This document shows, in pieces, positions 26,230 through 34,064 of a stretch of DNA of 64,000 nucleotides. Location: contig NZ_BAABKM010000002.1 in NCBI RefSeq assembly GCF_039543825.1, positions 962,133-1,026,132 of the forward strand, read 5' to 3'. The position numbers and the translations under genes were made by a program. This DNA comes from Nocardioides conyzicola (GTDB lineage: Bacteria > Actinomycetota > Actinomycetes > Propionibacteriales > Nocardioidaceae). The notes beneath the pieces are model-generated. The model was not told where the DNA came from and ran no database searches. It saw nothing but the letters and a program-made list of their open reading frames with translations. Positions within the stretch are counted from its first letter, which is position 1. Each line of letters opens with the position of its first letter.

Positions 26230-26592
26230 TCAGCTCTCAGCGTGGCCGACGGCATCGGTGCGAGACGGCGCGGCAGCGGGGGTGCGCCGCACGCGTCGCA
26301 GTGCTCGTGGTCGCGGTGCGGCCGTCCGGCTCACCGGCGGGACCGTTCCCTGGACGGCGGAGGGAGCGCGCCGTTCATAAACCTTCTTCGGTGCGCGGTG
26401 GGCGTCGATGTAGGCGAGCACCTCGTGGGCGTACCAGCGGTAGCAGGAGTCGGACATGACCAACGGGTCGGGGAAGTCGGGATCCCGGGTGCGGGCGTAG
26501 GCCGCCGTGCGCCGGAGCTGGAGCAGGGCGGCGATGTCGTGGATGGTCAGGAGGGCCGGTAGCTCGTCCCGGAGATCGGATGAGGTACTCAC
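26230..26592 (-). CDS. Excisionase-like HTH protein
   Basis: A 120-residue protein with an N-terminal MerR/Xis-type winged helix (LLTIHDIAALLQL, then RRTAAYARTRDPDFP, then YRWYAHEVLAYID) and a basic disordered tail. It would direct integrase toward excision. I take GTG 26592. The frame is open to 26787, but that extension is simply translation of the tRNA fragment and is not credible. Its stop is three bases before the integrase ATG. Confidence 0.78.
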   Translation of the reverse strand: MSTSSDLRDELPALLTIHDIAALLQLRRTAAYARTRDPDFPDPLVMSDSCYRWYAHEVLAYIDAHRAPKKVYERRAPSAVQGTVPPVSRTAAPRPRALRRVRRTPAAAPSRTDAVGHAES

Positions 26593-26741
26593 ATCACGCA
26601 GGTGCTCGGACCGTGCCAGCGTGTGCCGGGCCGTCGCGCGCACCCGGCTCGCGTGCCGCGGGGCCGGTCGGCCGTATGGGAACCGTATGTGAACTACCCG
26701 TCCGCCGCGGCTCCTTCGCAGGTCAGCGGCATTTGTGCAGC

Positions 26742-26789
26742 CGCCTCCTAAGCGAAAGGTCGCAAGTTCGACTCTTGCCTGGGGCACCG
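26742..26789 (+). repeat. ICE attachment site: 3' fragment of tRNA-Arg(CCT)
   Basis: The sequence contains the anticodon loop CTCCTAA (anticodon CCT), a five-base variable region, a perfect T-arm (GCAAG, loop TTCGACT, CTTGC) and the acceptor 3' strand CTGGGGC followed by ACC. The 5' side does not fold: only three of five anticodon-stem pairs form and there is no D arm or 5' acceptor strand. This is the usual product of tRNA-targeted integration. The intact tRNA should lie at the other end of the ICE, left of the window. The exact core boundaries are uncertain. Confidence 0.85.
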
Positions 26790-26795
26790 ATGCGG

Positions 26796-26832
26796 AGCGT
26801 CAGACCATCCGGTCGACGACGTGCTCCGCGAT
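26796..26832. repeat. 37-bp direct repeat, proximal copy (lhgO 3'-end duplicate)
   Basis: Identical over 37 bases to 28420-28456. It reproduces the last ten codons of lhgO with the stop codon (minus strand) and a few bases beyond; weaker similarity continues for about ten bases. It starts seven bases after the tRNA fragment. No lhgO coding sequence follows it, so this copy is a duplicate, not a gene. Confidence 0.93.
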
Positions 26833-26890
26833 CGCCATGCTGAGGACACAGCCCTTTACAGATAACCACCGGAAGCGGCAATATTCTGTT

Positions 26891-27577
26891 GTGGCCAACA
26901 GGGGCGACTTCCTGACGACCCACGAGGTGTCCGACCTCCTGGGCGTCGAGGCACGCCAGGTCCGCGTCCTCGCCGAGACGGGATCCATCACCCGCGTCGC
27001 CCGCGGCATCTTCGACCGCACATCGGTCGAGCGCTACCGCGCCGAGCGCGGCTCAGGCCGGACCCGAACCTGGGCAGAGCACACCGCCTGGGGGGCTATC
27101 GCAGAGCTCTCGGGCGCGGCGCCGTTGGGCCTGGGAGACACCCAGAGGTACCGAGTTCGCGCCACCCTGCTCGAGATCACCGACCCGACCGAGCTCGTCA
27201 CCCGGTTGCGCGACCGCGCGACCGTCACGACGTGGTCAGGTCACCGTTCCGTCATCGCGCGCGTCCGCGATGAGCTGGTCATCCCCGGCCGTCGGCGGCT
27301 CGGGCTGGCGGAGGACGACACCGTCGTCGACGGCTACGTCCACGCAGAGCGAATCGCGGACCTAGTGCGTCGCTGCCGGCTGGTCGAGGACACCACCGGA
27401 TCCATCACCCTGCGCCACACCTCAATGGACATCGACTTCGTCGCGTACCTGGCAACGTTGAACCGGACGCTCTCCGCCGTGGACGCCGCCACCTCCCTCG
27501 ACCCGCGCGAACGCGGCGTAGGGGAACAAACCCTCATCGGCCGGTTGGAGCTGTTCCGCGAGAATGCCCGACGGTAA
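26891..27577 (+). CDS. AbiEi-like antitoxin / HTH regulator
   Basis: A 228-residue protein immediately before the nucleotidyltransferase, in the antitoxin position. The N-terminus (about residues 4-50) is a MerR/excisionase-like HTH: FLTTHEVSDLLGVEARQVRV, then VARGIFDRTSVERY. The rest is a mixed domain plausible for toxin binding. GTG 26891 is chosen because the HTH begins right after it; the frame opens earlier through the att region. It overlaps the toxin gene by 14 bases. Typical AbiEi antitoxins have a different winged helix, so the family name is tentative. Confidence 0.65.
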   Translation: MANRGDFLTTHEVSDLLGVEARQVRVLAETGSITRVARGIFDRTSVERYRAERGSGRTRTWAEHTAWGAIAELSGAAPLGLGDTQRYRVRATLLEITDPTELVTRLRDRATVTTWSGHRSVIARVRDELVIPGRRRLGLAEDDTVVDGYVHAERIADLVRRCRLVEDTTGSITLRHTSMDIDFVAYLATLNRTLSAVDAATSLDPRERGVGEQTLIGRLELFRENARR

Positions 27578-28379
27578 GCATCAGGGCGGCGAGCGCCCCA
27601 CCATCGACGTCGCCGCCGCCGTCGGCGGCTGGCCCGACCCGTGGCCGAACGTCGCCGAGATCGCCGCGGTGCTGCCGACCGACAAGTGGACCCTGGTCGG
27701 CGGCCTGATGACCCAGCTGCACTCCATCCACCACGGCATCGGCATCGTGCGTCCGACCAACGATGTCGACATCGTGCTTCACATCGAGACCTCTCGCGGC
27801 GTCGCCTCCGAGACCGCAACTGCACTGCGCTCCCTCGGCTACGACCTGCGCCCGGCCGTCGATCCCCGCGACAACACCGCACACCGCTTCTACCGCGGCA
27901 CGAGCAAGGTCGACCTGGTCACCAACCGTCCTGACGACGACCTGGAGGAGGTGGTCGACGTCGTGGTCGCCGACCACCACGCTCCGAAGGTCACCGAAAC
28001 GCTCGCCGGGCGCGACATGGTGCGCATCGAAGGCGGGACGCAGGCTTTGCGACGCACCATCAACGCGCGTTTGGAGATCGAGCCCGGAACGACCACCACC
28101 GTCTCGGTGCCCGGCCCGTTCGGCGCACTCATCTTGAAGGCCGCTGCGTACAAGACAGACTCGCGCGACCCCGACCGCCACCTGCGCGACGCCGTGGCCC
28201 TGCTTGCCTGCATCGACGACCCGTTCGCCGAGCGGGAGGGATTCACCGGCTCCGACCGCTCTCGGCTCCAGGCCCTGCGTACCCGGCTCACCCCCGACGA
28301 CATCTCGTGGACGACGCTGACCGGTCAGCGCCGTATCGACGCCGAGACGGCCCTGGCGATCCTCACCGACGGCGACTGA
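27564..28379 (+). CDS. AbiEii-type nucleotidyltransferase toxin
   Basis: A 271-residue protein with the DNA-polymerase-beta-like fold of AbiEii/AbiGii toxins. The fold signature LVGGLMTQLH is followed by RPTNDVDIVLHI with the two active-site Asp residues (about residues 66-68). A later AYKTDSRDPDRHLRDAVALL helix resembles the conserved Lys/Arg/Asp segment of the family. Known members modify tRNA or other targets and stop growth until countered by the antitoxin. It is coupled to the upstream gene. The pair lies between the two 37-bp repeats. Confidence 0.82.
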   Translation: MPDGKHQGGERPTIDVAAAVGGWPDPWPNVAEIAAVLPTDKWTLVGGLMTQLHSIHHGIGIVRPTNDVDIVLHIETSRGVASETATALRSLGYDLRPAVDPRDNTAHRFYRGTSKVDLVTNRPDDDLEEVVDVVVADHHAPKVTETLAGRDMVRIEGGTQALRRTINARLEIEPGTTTTVSVPGPFGALILKAAAYKTDSRDPDRHLRDAVALLACIDDPFAEREGFTGSDRSRLQALRTRLTPDDISWTTLTGQRRIDAETALAILTDGD

Positions 28380-28419
28380 CCGGGACCGAGGCGCTCTTCT
28401 ACCCGGGCACCCGACGCCT

Positions 28420-28456
28420 AGCGTCAGACCATCCGGTCGACGACGTGCTCCGCGAT
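28420..28456. repeat. 37-bp direct repeat, distal copy (authentic lhgO 3' end)
   Basis: Second copy of the repeat at 26796-26832. Here it is part of the intact lhgO gene: the TGA stop (minus strand) is at 28424-28426. The 25 bases just before it (CTTC, then GGGCACC and GACGC) loosely resemble the tRNA acceptor end that precedes the first copy, suggesting the repeated block may once have included the tRNA 3' end. Confidence 0.9.
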
Positions 28457-29614
28457 GGCGAGGCCGGACGTCGCCGCGGGCGACGGGGCGTTGCGGACCA
28501 CCGTGATGCCGTCCTCCTGCTGCACGACGAAGTCGTCGACCAGGGAGCCGTCCCGCTCGACGGCCTGTGCCCGGATGCCGAGGCGGGTGCGGGTCACGTC
28601 GGCGACGCCGATCGCGGGGACGTACCGCTGCGCGGCGCGCAGGTAGGCGCGCGTCGAGACGACGCCGCCGAGCTCGGTGAGGCCCGTGCGCCAGTGCTCG
28701 CTGGCAAAGCGCCAGAAGCCGGGCCAGGCGAGGGTGTCGGCCAGGTCGCGAGGCGACAGCGACAGCCGGCTGTAGCCCCGTCGGCTGAGGGCCAGGAAGG
28801 CGTTGGGCCCGACCTCGAGCGACCCGTCGACGCGACGGGTGAAGTGCACCCCGAGGAAGGGGTAGCGGGGGTCCGGGACCGGGTAGATCATGCCGCGGAC
28901 GAGGTCACGCTTCGCGGCATCGACCGCCAGGTACTCCCCGCGGAACGGCACGATCCGAGGAGCCGCCGGACCGCCGACCAGGCCGGCGAGCCGGTCGGAC
29001 TCGAGGCCGCCGCAGACGACGAGTCGGTCCACGGCGTACCGCTCCGAGCCGCACGTCACCTCGATCCGGCCGTCACGCCGGTCCACGGCGGTCACGGTCG
29101 TGGACAGCAGGACCCGGCCACCCGCGTCCGTGATCTCCCGGCCGATCCGCTCGGCGACCGCGACGTAGTCGGTGATGGCGGTGCACGGCGAGTGCAGCGC
29201 CACGAGCCCGGCGGCGTGGGGCTCGATGTCGGTGATCCCGGCGCCGTCGACCCGCTGCAGCGCGGGTACGCCGTTGCGGCGTGCGGTCTGCTCCAGCGCG
29301 TCGAAGCGGCCCAGCTCGGACCGGTCGACGGCCACGACGAGCTTGCCGCACTCGTCGTACGGCAGCGCGTGCTCGGCGCAGTAGTCCTGCAGCAGCGAGC
29401 GCCCGCGCGTGCAGAGCTCGGCCTTGAGGCTGCCGGGTCGGTAGTAGAGGCCGGCGTGGACGACGCCGGAGTTGTGGCCGGTCTGGTGGGCGGCCAGCCG
29501 GTCCTCCTTCTCGATGAGGAGGATGCGTACGCCGGGCCGACGGCGGGTCAGCTCGCGGCCGATGGCCAGACCGAGGATGCCGCCGCCGACGACCCCGATC
29601 GTCTCCTCGGTCAT
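28424..29614 (-). CDS. lhgO: L-2-hydroxyglutarate oxidase
   Basis: A 396-residue FAD-dependent oxidoreductase that converts L-2-hydroxyglutarate to 2-oxoglutarate. The N-terminal dinucleotide-binding motif GVVGGGILGLAIGRELTRR is followed by IEKEDRLAAHQTGHNSGVVH and AGLYYRPGSLKAELC, a strong LhgO signature; the length is typical. It sits 10 bp after the enoyl-reductase-like gene on the same strand. Its last ten codons and stop are duplicated beyond the AbiE module. Confidence 0.9.
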   Translation of the reverse strand: MTEETIGVVGGGILGLAIGRELTRRRPGVRILLIEKEDRLAAHQTGHNSGVVHAGLYYRPGSLKAELCTRGRSLLQDYCAEHALPYDECGKLVVAVDRSELGRFDALEQTARRNGVPALQRVDGAGITDIEPHAAGLVALHSPCTAITDYVAVAERIGREITDAGGRVLLSTTVTAVDRRDGRIEVTCGSERYAVDRLVVCGGLESDRLAGLVGGPAAPRIVPFRGEYLAVDAAKRDLVRGMIYPVPDPRYPFLGVHFTRRVDGSLEVGPNAFLALSRRGYSRLSLSPRDLADTLAWPGFWRFASEHWRTGLTELGGVVSTRAYLRAAQRYVPAIGVADVTRTRLGIRAQAVERDGSLVDDFVVQQEDGITVVRNAPSPAATSGLAIAEHVVDRMV

Positions 29615-29624
29615 CGGGCGCCCA

Positions 29625-30800
29625 TCAACCGAGGACGACCTCGAACCGCAGCCCCGCCGCCTGGAGACGGGCCAGCAGCGGCTCGCCCATGGCCTGCGCG
29701 GTGGTGACCTGCCCGGCGGTCTCCGGGTTGTCGTCGAAGGCCAGGCAGAGCGCGGACTCGGCGAGCATCTTGGCGGTCTCGTCGTAGCCGGGGTCGCCGC
29801 CCGAGACCCGGGTGTGCAGGGTGCGCCCGTCGCCCTCGGCGACGAAGTCGACGGTGAACCACGACTTCGCCCGCCGCGCCTCGTCAGGCCCCTCGCCCGG
29901 CTTGACCCGGTCGAGCGCGAAGCGCCGCAGCGGCGGCACCTGGGCGGTCAGGAACATGGAGGTCACGGCGGCCGCGCCACCCGCGGCGTACCGGAGCGTC
30001 TTGGTGCCGGCGTAGTGCGAGTAGCGGAAGTCCGGGCCGTACGACGCGAGCGCGGCGCCGCTGCGGGCGACCACGAGCGGGTCGATCGTCGGCATCGGGA
30101 GCAGCCAGTAGCCGAGCAGGCCGTCCTTGTGCGGCTTGCCCGCGACGGCGCGCGACTTCCGGCCCTCGGGTCGCGGCTCGACCCGACGGCGCTGCTGGAC
30201 GACCGCTTTGGTCTGGCGCGCCCGCGAGAACGCCGTCATCGCGGAGTGGAAGGTGCCGCCGGAGAACATCGCCCCCGCGCGCACCACCCCGCGGACCGTG
30301 ACCGGACCGCGGCCCTGGAACTGCTGCAGGGTGTAGAGGACGCCGAGGTCGTGCGGGATCGAGTCGAAGCCGCAGGCGTGCACGATCCGGGCGCCGGTGC
30401 GGACGGCCGTCTCGTGGTGGGCGAGGTACATCTGGTCGACGAACTCGGGCTCCCCGGTCAGGTCGACGTAGTCGGTGCCCGCCTCGGCGCAGGCCGCGAC
30501 CAGCGGCTCGCCGTACGCGACGTAGGGGCCGACGGTGGTGATGACGACCCCGGCCCGGCGGGCCACGTCGGCCAGCGACGCGGGGTCCTCGACGTCGGCG
30601 TGCAGCAGCGGGAGCTCGGCGAGCGCCGGGTCGACCTCGGCCAGCTGGCGGCGTACGTCCTCGAGCTTGGCCTGGTTGCGACCCGCGAGGCCCCACCGCA
30701 GCCCGTCCGGGGCATGCCGGGCGAGGTAGTCGGCGGTCAGTCCGCCGGTGAATCCGGTGGCGCCGAAGAGGACCAGGTCGAGCTCGCGGGAGTCGGGCAT
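29625..30800 (-). CDS. Saccharopine dehydrogenase-like / trans-acting enoyl reductase family protein
   Basis: A 391-residue NAD(P)-dependent reductase. The N-terminal Rossmann motif VLFGATGFTGGLTADYL is followed by GLAGRNQAKL, VVITTVGPY and YVDLTGE, typical of the saccharopine dehydrogenase-like/trans-acting enoyl reductase family of actinobacteria. The C-terminal domain is larger and less conserved. The start is ATG 30800; ATG 30809 in frame is possible. An open frame continues far upstream but only as shadow of other genes. The lipid or polyketide substrate is unknown. Confidence 0.8.
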   Translation of the reverse strand: MPDSRELDLVLFGATGFTGGLTADYLARHAPDGLRWGLAGRNQAKLEDVRRQLAEVDPALAELPLLHADVEDPASLADVARRAGVVITTVGPYVAYGEPLVAACAEAGTDYVDLTGEPEFVDQMYLAHHETAVRTGARIVHACGFDSIPHDLGVLYTLQQFQGRGPVTVRGVVRAGAMFSGGTFHSAMTAFSRARQTKAVVQQRRRVEPRPEGRKSRAVAGKPHKDGLLGYWLLPMPTIDPLVVARSGAALASYGPDFRYSHYAGTKTLRYAAGGAAAVTSMFLTAQVPPLRRFALDRVKPGEGPDEARRAKSWFTVDFVAEGDGRTLHTRVSGGDPGYDETAKMLAESALCLAFDDNPETAGQVTTAQAMGEPLLARLQAAGLRFEVVLG

Positions 30801-30810
30801 GCGACCCATG

Positions 30811-30837
30811 TTGACAGGTGCGTGAGCGACGTATTCT
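30811..30837 (+). promoter_or_regulatory. Promoter of DUF2277 gene
   Basis: TTGACA (30811-30816) and TATTCT (30832-30837) with a 15-base spacer. The -10 ends six bases before ATG 30844, giving a leaderless transcript. The spacer is slightly short, but both hexamers are close to consensus. Confidence 0.6.
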
Positions 30838-30843
30838 CGAGGC

Positions 30844-31113
30844 ATGTGCCGCAACATCCGACCCTTGAACAACTTCGAGCCGCCGGCCACCTCCGACGAG
30901 GTCTCCGCTGCCGCACTGCAGTACGTGCGCAAGGTGAGCGGCACGACCAAGCCGTCGCAGGCCAACCAGGCGATCTTCGACCAGGCCGTGCGCGAGATCG
31001 CGCACATCACCGAGCACCTGCTCGAGGACCTGGTCACCACCGCGCCGCCGAAGAACCGCGACGTCGAGGCCGCCAAGGCACGGGCCCGCGCCGAGCTCCG
31101 GTACGCCCGTTGA
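30844..31113 (+). CDS. DUF2277 family protein
   Basis: An 89-residue protein that begins MCRNIRPLNNFEPPATSDEV, the characteristic DUF2277 opening, with QYVRKVSGTTKPS following. The function is unknown. Expression is probably from the leaderless promoter just upstream. Its stop overlaps the TTG start of the sirtuin gene (TTGA), so the two are likely co-translated. Confidence 0.9.
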   Translation: MCRNIRPLNNFEPPATSDEVSAAALQYVRKVSGTTKPSQANQAIFDQAVREIAHITEHLLEDLVTTAPPKNRDVEAAKARARAELRYAR

Positions 31114-31925
31114 CCGTCGCCGCGACCTCGGCCCACGCCGAGGCGCTCGCCCTGCTGCGCGATCGACCGCTGGTCGTGCTCACCGGTGCCGGGCTCTCCA
31201 CCGACTCGGGCATCCCGGACTACCGCGGGCCGGGAGCGCCGACGCGGATGCCGATGACCTACCAGGAGTTCGTGTCCGGGCCGGCCGCTCGCCAGCGCTA
31301 CTGGGCGCGCAGCCACCTGGGCTGGGGCCGGATGCGGCGGGCGGAGCCCAACGCCGGGCACCACGCGCTGGCGCGGCTCGCGCCCGAGCTGCTGATCACC
31401 CAGAACGTCGACGGCCTGCACGAGCAGGTCGGGACCCCGCGGCTCGTGGCGCTGCACGGCCGGATCGCCGAGGTCGTCTGCCTGGACTGCCGGTCGACCT
31501 CGCCGCGGACCGCGCTCCAGCAGCGGTTGACGGAGCTCAACCCGGGGTTCGCGGAGCGGCACGCGGACGTCGTCTCCCGCCCCGACGGCGACGTCGACCT
31601 GGACGAGACCGCCGACTTCGTCGTACCCGACTGTGGGTGCGGCGGAGTGCTCAAGCCCGACGTGGTCTTCTTCGGCGAGAACGTGCCGCCTCCCCGCGTG
31701 GCCCGGTGCTACGAGGCGGTCGACGCGCTGGTCGACTCCGACGGAGCGCTGCTCGTCGCCGGCTCGAGCCTGACCGTGATGTCCGGGCTGCGCTTCGTCC
31801 GCCGGGCGGCGAAGGCCGGCACGCCGGTCGTGATCGTCAACAGGGGCGAGACGCGCGGCGACCCGCTGGCCACCTGCCGGGTCGACGTCGGCTGCAGCGA
31901 GTTCCTGACGGAGCTCGCGGGCTAG
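31110..31925 (+). CDS. Sir2-family NAD-dependent protein deacylase
   Basis: A 271-residue sirtuin that would remove acyl groups from lysine using NAD. Motifs: GAGLSTDSGIPDYRGPG near residues 27-43, TQNVDGLH near 108-115, the catalytic His in ALHGRI, and zinc cysteines in VCLDC and PDCGCGGVLKPDVVFFGE. I take TTG 31110 because it overlaps the DUF2277 stop and fits the family's N-terminus. Its 3' end overlaps the convergent ideR by four bases. Confidence 0.88.
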   Translation: MTVAATSAHAEALALLRDRPLVVLTGAGLSTDSGIPDYRGPGAPTRMPMTYQEFVSGPAARQRYWARSHLGWGRMRRAEPNAGHHALARLAPELLITQNVDGLHEQVGTPRLVALHGRIAEVVCLDCRSTSPRTALQQRLTELNPGFAERHADVVSRPDGDVDLDETADFVVPDCGCGGVLKPDVVFFGENVPPPRVARCYEAVDALVDSDGALLVAGSSLTVMSGLRFVRRAAKAGTPVVIVNRGETRGDPLATCRVDVGCSEFLTELAG

Positions 31926-32617
31926 AGCTTGCGCACGAAGATGTGGTCGGCCGCCTCGGGCACGATCTCGGCGGTCTCGCCGCCGGAGCCCACGAGTACG
32001 CCGGCCTCGGTCGTCACGACCGTGACGGTCTTGTCGGGCAGCGCGCCCACGCGGCGCATCGCGCTCATCAGGATCTCGTCCTTCTGCATCTCTTCGGAGA
32101 TGCGGCGGACCAGCACCCGCCCCTCGGTCGCCTCGGCCGCCTGCGACAGCGGCTCGACGCCGTCCATGAAGGACTCCCCCACCTCGAGCTCGCCGAGCTC
32201 GTCGAGGCCAGGGATCGGGTTGCCGTACGGCGACTCCGTGGGGTGGTCGAGCAGCTTGAGCAGCCGGCGCTCGACGGTCTCCGACATCACGTGCTCCCAG
32301 CGGCAGGCCTCCTCGTGCACGAGCTCCCACTCGAGCCCGATGACGTCGGTGAGCAGGCGCTCGGCGAGCCGGTGCTTGCGCATCACCCGCACCGCCAGCC
32401 GCAGGCCCTCGTCGGTCAGCTCGAGGTGCCGGTCGCCCTCGACGGTCAGCAGCCCGTCGCGCTCCATCCGCGCCACGGTCTGCGACACGGTCGGCCCGGA
32501 CTGGTGCAGCCGCTCCGCGATCCGCGCACGCAACGGGACGATCCCCTCCTCGACCAGCTCGTAGATGGTCCGGAGGTACATCTCGGTGGTGTCGATCAGA
32601 TCGCTCACGCGGGCCAT
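31922..32617 (-). CDS. ideR: DtxR/IdeR-type metal-dependent repressor
   Basis: A 231-residue iron-dependent regulator. The N-terminal winged helix is DLIDTTEMYLRTIYELVEEG, then SGPTVSQTVARMERDGLL. The dimerisation/metal domain has LLTDVIGLEW, then VHEEACRWEHVMS with the Cys/Glu/His ligands. A C-terminal SH3-like domain ends in DHIFVRKL. All three IdeR domains are present, so this is likely the main iron regulator rather than a short MntR type. Confidence 0.88.
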   Translation of the reverse strand: MARVSDLIDTTEMYLRTIYELVEEGIVPLRARIAERLHQSGPTVSQTVARMERDGLLTVEGDRHLELTDEGLRLAVRVMRKHRLAERLLTDVIGLEWELVHEEACRWEHVMSETVERRLLKLLDHPTESPYGNPIPGLDELGELEVGESFMDGVEPLSQAAEATEGRVLVRRISEEMQKDEILMSAMRRVGALPDKTVTVVTTEAGVLVGSGGETAEIVPEAADHIFVRKL

Positions 32618-32655
32618 TCTGTCTCATCGACCATAGGGCTGGCAGGCTGGCGTCG

Positions 32656-33996
32656 ATGGCTTCCGTGATGTGGTTCCGCCGCGACCTCCGTCTCGCGGAC
32701 AATCCAGCCTTGGTCGCGGCCGCCGCCGACGGCCCCGTGCTGCCCCTCTTCGTGCTCGACCCGGTGCTGTGGGGCGCCGCCGGGCCGAGCAGGCGGGCCT
32801 ACCTGGGCGCGTCGCTGCGCAGCCTCGACGCGTCCCTGCGCCAGCGCGGGTCCCGGCTCTCGGTCGTGCGTGGCGACCCGGTACGCCGGGTGGCGCTCGC
32901 CGCCCGGGAGGTCGGGGCGTCCCGGGTGCACCTCGCCGCCGACTACGGTCCCTATGGGCACGCCCGCGACGCCGCCGTCGAGGCGGCACTGGCCGAGCAC
33001 GAGATCGAGCTCGTCCGCACCGGCTCGCCGTACGCCGTGGCGCCGGGGCGGGTCACCAACGGCAGTGGCGAGCCCTACAAGGTCTACACGCCCTTCTCCC
33101 GGGCCTGGGCCGACCACGGCTGGCGCGCTCCGGTCGAGCCGCCCCGCGACGGCGGCTGGCTGGAGCTCGACGAGGACACCACGGAGATCCCGGACCCGGC
33201 GGTCCCGGCCGGTCTGGAGCTGCCCGAGGCGGGCGAGGCCGCGGCGCGACGCCGGTGGCAGGAGTTCCTCGACGACGTCGCGGCGTACGACGAGGAGCGC
33301 GACCGCCCCGACCTCGACACGACCTCGCGGATGTCGACGCACCTGAAGTGGGGCGAGATCCACCCCCGCACCCTGCTCGCCGACCTCGGCCGGCTGCGCA
33401 GCTCGGGGGCGGCGACCTACCGCAAGGAGCTCGCCTGGCGGGAGTTCTTCGCCGACGTGCTCTTCGCCCGCCCGGAGACCGCCCGCGACTACCTGCGCCC
33501 CGAGTACTCCCGGATGCGCTACGACGAGCCCGGCGACCACCTCGTGGCGTGGCAGGAGGGCCGCACCGGCTATCCCGTCGTCGACGCGGGCATGCGCCAG
33601 CTGCGGGCGACCGGGTGGATGCACAACCGGGTCCGGATGATCGTGGCCAGCTTCCTCGTCAAGGACCTGCACCTGGAGTGGCAGCACGGCGCGCAGCACT
33701 TCATGCACTGGCTCGTCGACGGCGACCTCGCGTCCAACCAGCAGAACTGGCAGTGGGCCGCGGGCAGCGGCGTCGACGCCGCGCCGTACTTCCGGGTCTT
33801 CAACCCGACGACGCAGGGCAAGAAGTTCGATGCCGCCGGGGAGTACGTCCGCCGGTGGGTCCCGGAGCTGGCCGATGTCGCCGACCCCCACGACCCGTCG
33901 GCCGACGACCGCGACCGGGTCGGCTACCCGCTGCCGGTCGTCGACCACGCCGCCGAGCGCCGCGAGGCCCTCGACCGGTGGGAGGAGATCCGCTGA
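32656..33996 (+). CDS. phrB: Deoxyribodipyrimidine photolyase
   Basis: A 446-residue class I photolyase that repairs UV dimers with FAD and an antenna cofactor. The N-terminus MWFRRDLRLADNPAL is the antenna-domain signature. FAD and DNA contacts appear in the C-terminal half: ELAWREFFADVLF, GYPVVDAGMRQL, TGWMHNRVRMIVASFLVKDL, and NQQNWQWAAGSG with ASYFRV-like APYFRVFNP. Length and motif set are typical, so the enzyme should be functional. It is divergent from ideR, with 38 bp between. Confidence 0.93.
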   Translation: MASVMWFRRDLRLADNPALVAAAADGPVLPLFVLDPVLWGAAGPSRRAYLGASLRSLDASLRQRGSRLSVVRGDPVRRVALAAREVGASRVHLAADYGPYGHARDAAVEAALAEHEIELVRTGSPYAVAPGRVTNGSGEPYKVYTPFSRAWADHGWRAPVEPPRDGGWLELDEDTTEIPDPAVPAGLELPEAGEAAARRRWQEFLDDVAAYDEERDRPDLDTTSRMSTHLKWGEIHPRTLLADLGRLRSSGAATYRKELAWREFFADVLFARPETARDYLRPEYSRMRYDEPGDHLVAWQEGRTGYPVVDAGMRQLRATGWMHNRVRMIVASFLVKDLHLEWQHGAQHFMHWLVDGDLASNQQNWQWAAGSGVDAAPYFRVFNPTTQGKKFDAAGEYVRRWVPELADVADPHDPSADDRDRVGYPLPVVDHAAERREALDRWEEIR

Positions 33997-34051
33997 CTTA
34001 GGTCGGGGGCGGTCGCGACCTGGGGCGCTTCCGGCGCCGGTGGCCGGACCC

Positions 34052-34057
34052 TAGCGT
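34052..34057 (+). promoter_or_regulatory. Leaderless -10 element of the 34065 gene
   Basis: TAGCGT ends seven bases before ATG 34065. It supports that start and a leaderless transcript. Confidence 0.5.
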
Positions 34058-34064
34058 CGAACGC

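Noticed and set aside
26593..26787. N-terminal extension of the excisionase-like protein up to 26787
   Set aside because: The extension is the translation of the tRNA-Arg fragment and att region; the HTH domain begins right after the GTG at 26592.
26855..26890. TTTACA/TATTCT as promoter of the antitoxin gene
   Set aside because: The spacer is 21 bases and the -10 lies only three bases from the GTG, so neither a normal nor a leaderless arrangement fits well.
26800..27021. Minus-strand frame ending with the same residues as LhgO
   Set aside because: Only the last ten codons match lhgO because of the 37-bp duplication; the rest is antisense to the antitoxin gene, so it is not a gene remnant.
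29625..32702. Very long minus-strand open frame (over 1000 codons)
   Set aside because: Only 29625-30800 has family motifs; the remainder is antisense to the sirtuin and overlaps ideR out of frame, an effect of high GC.
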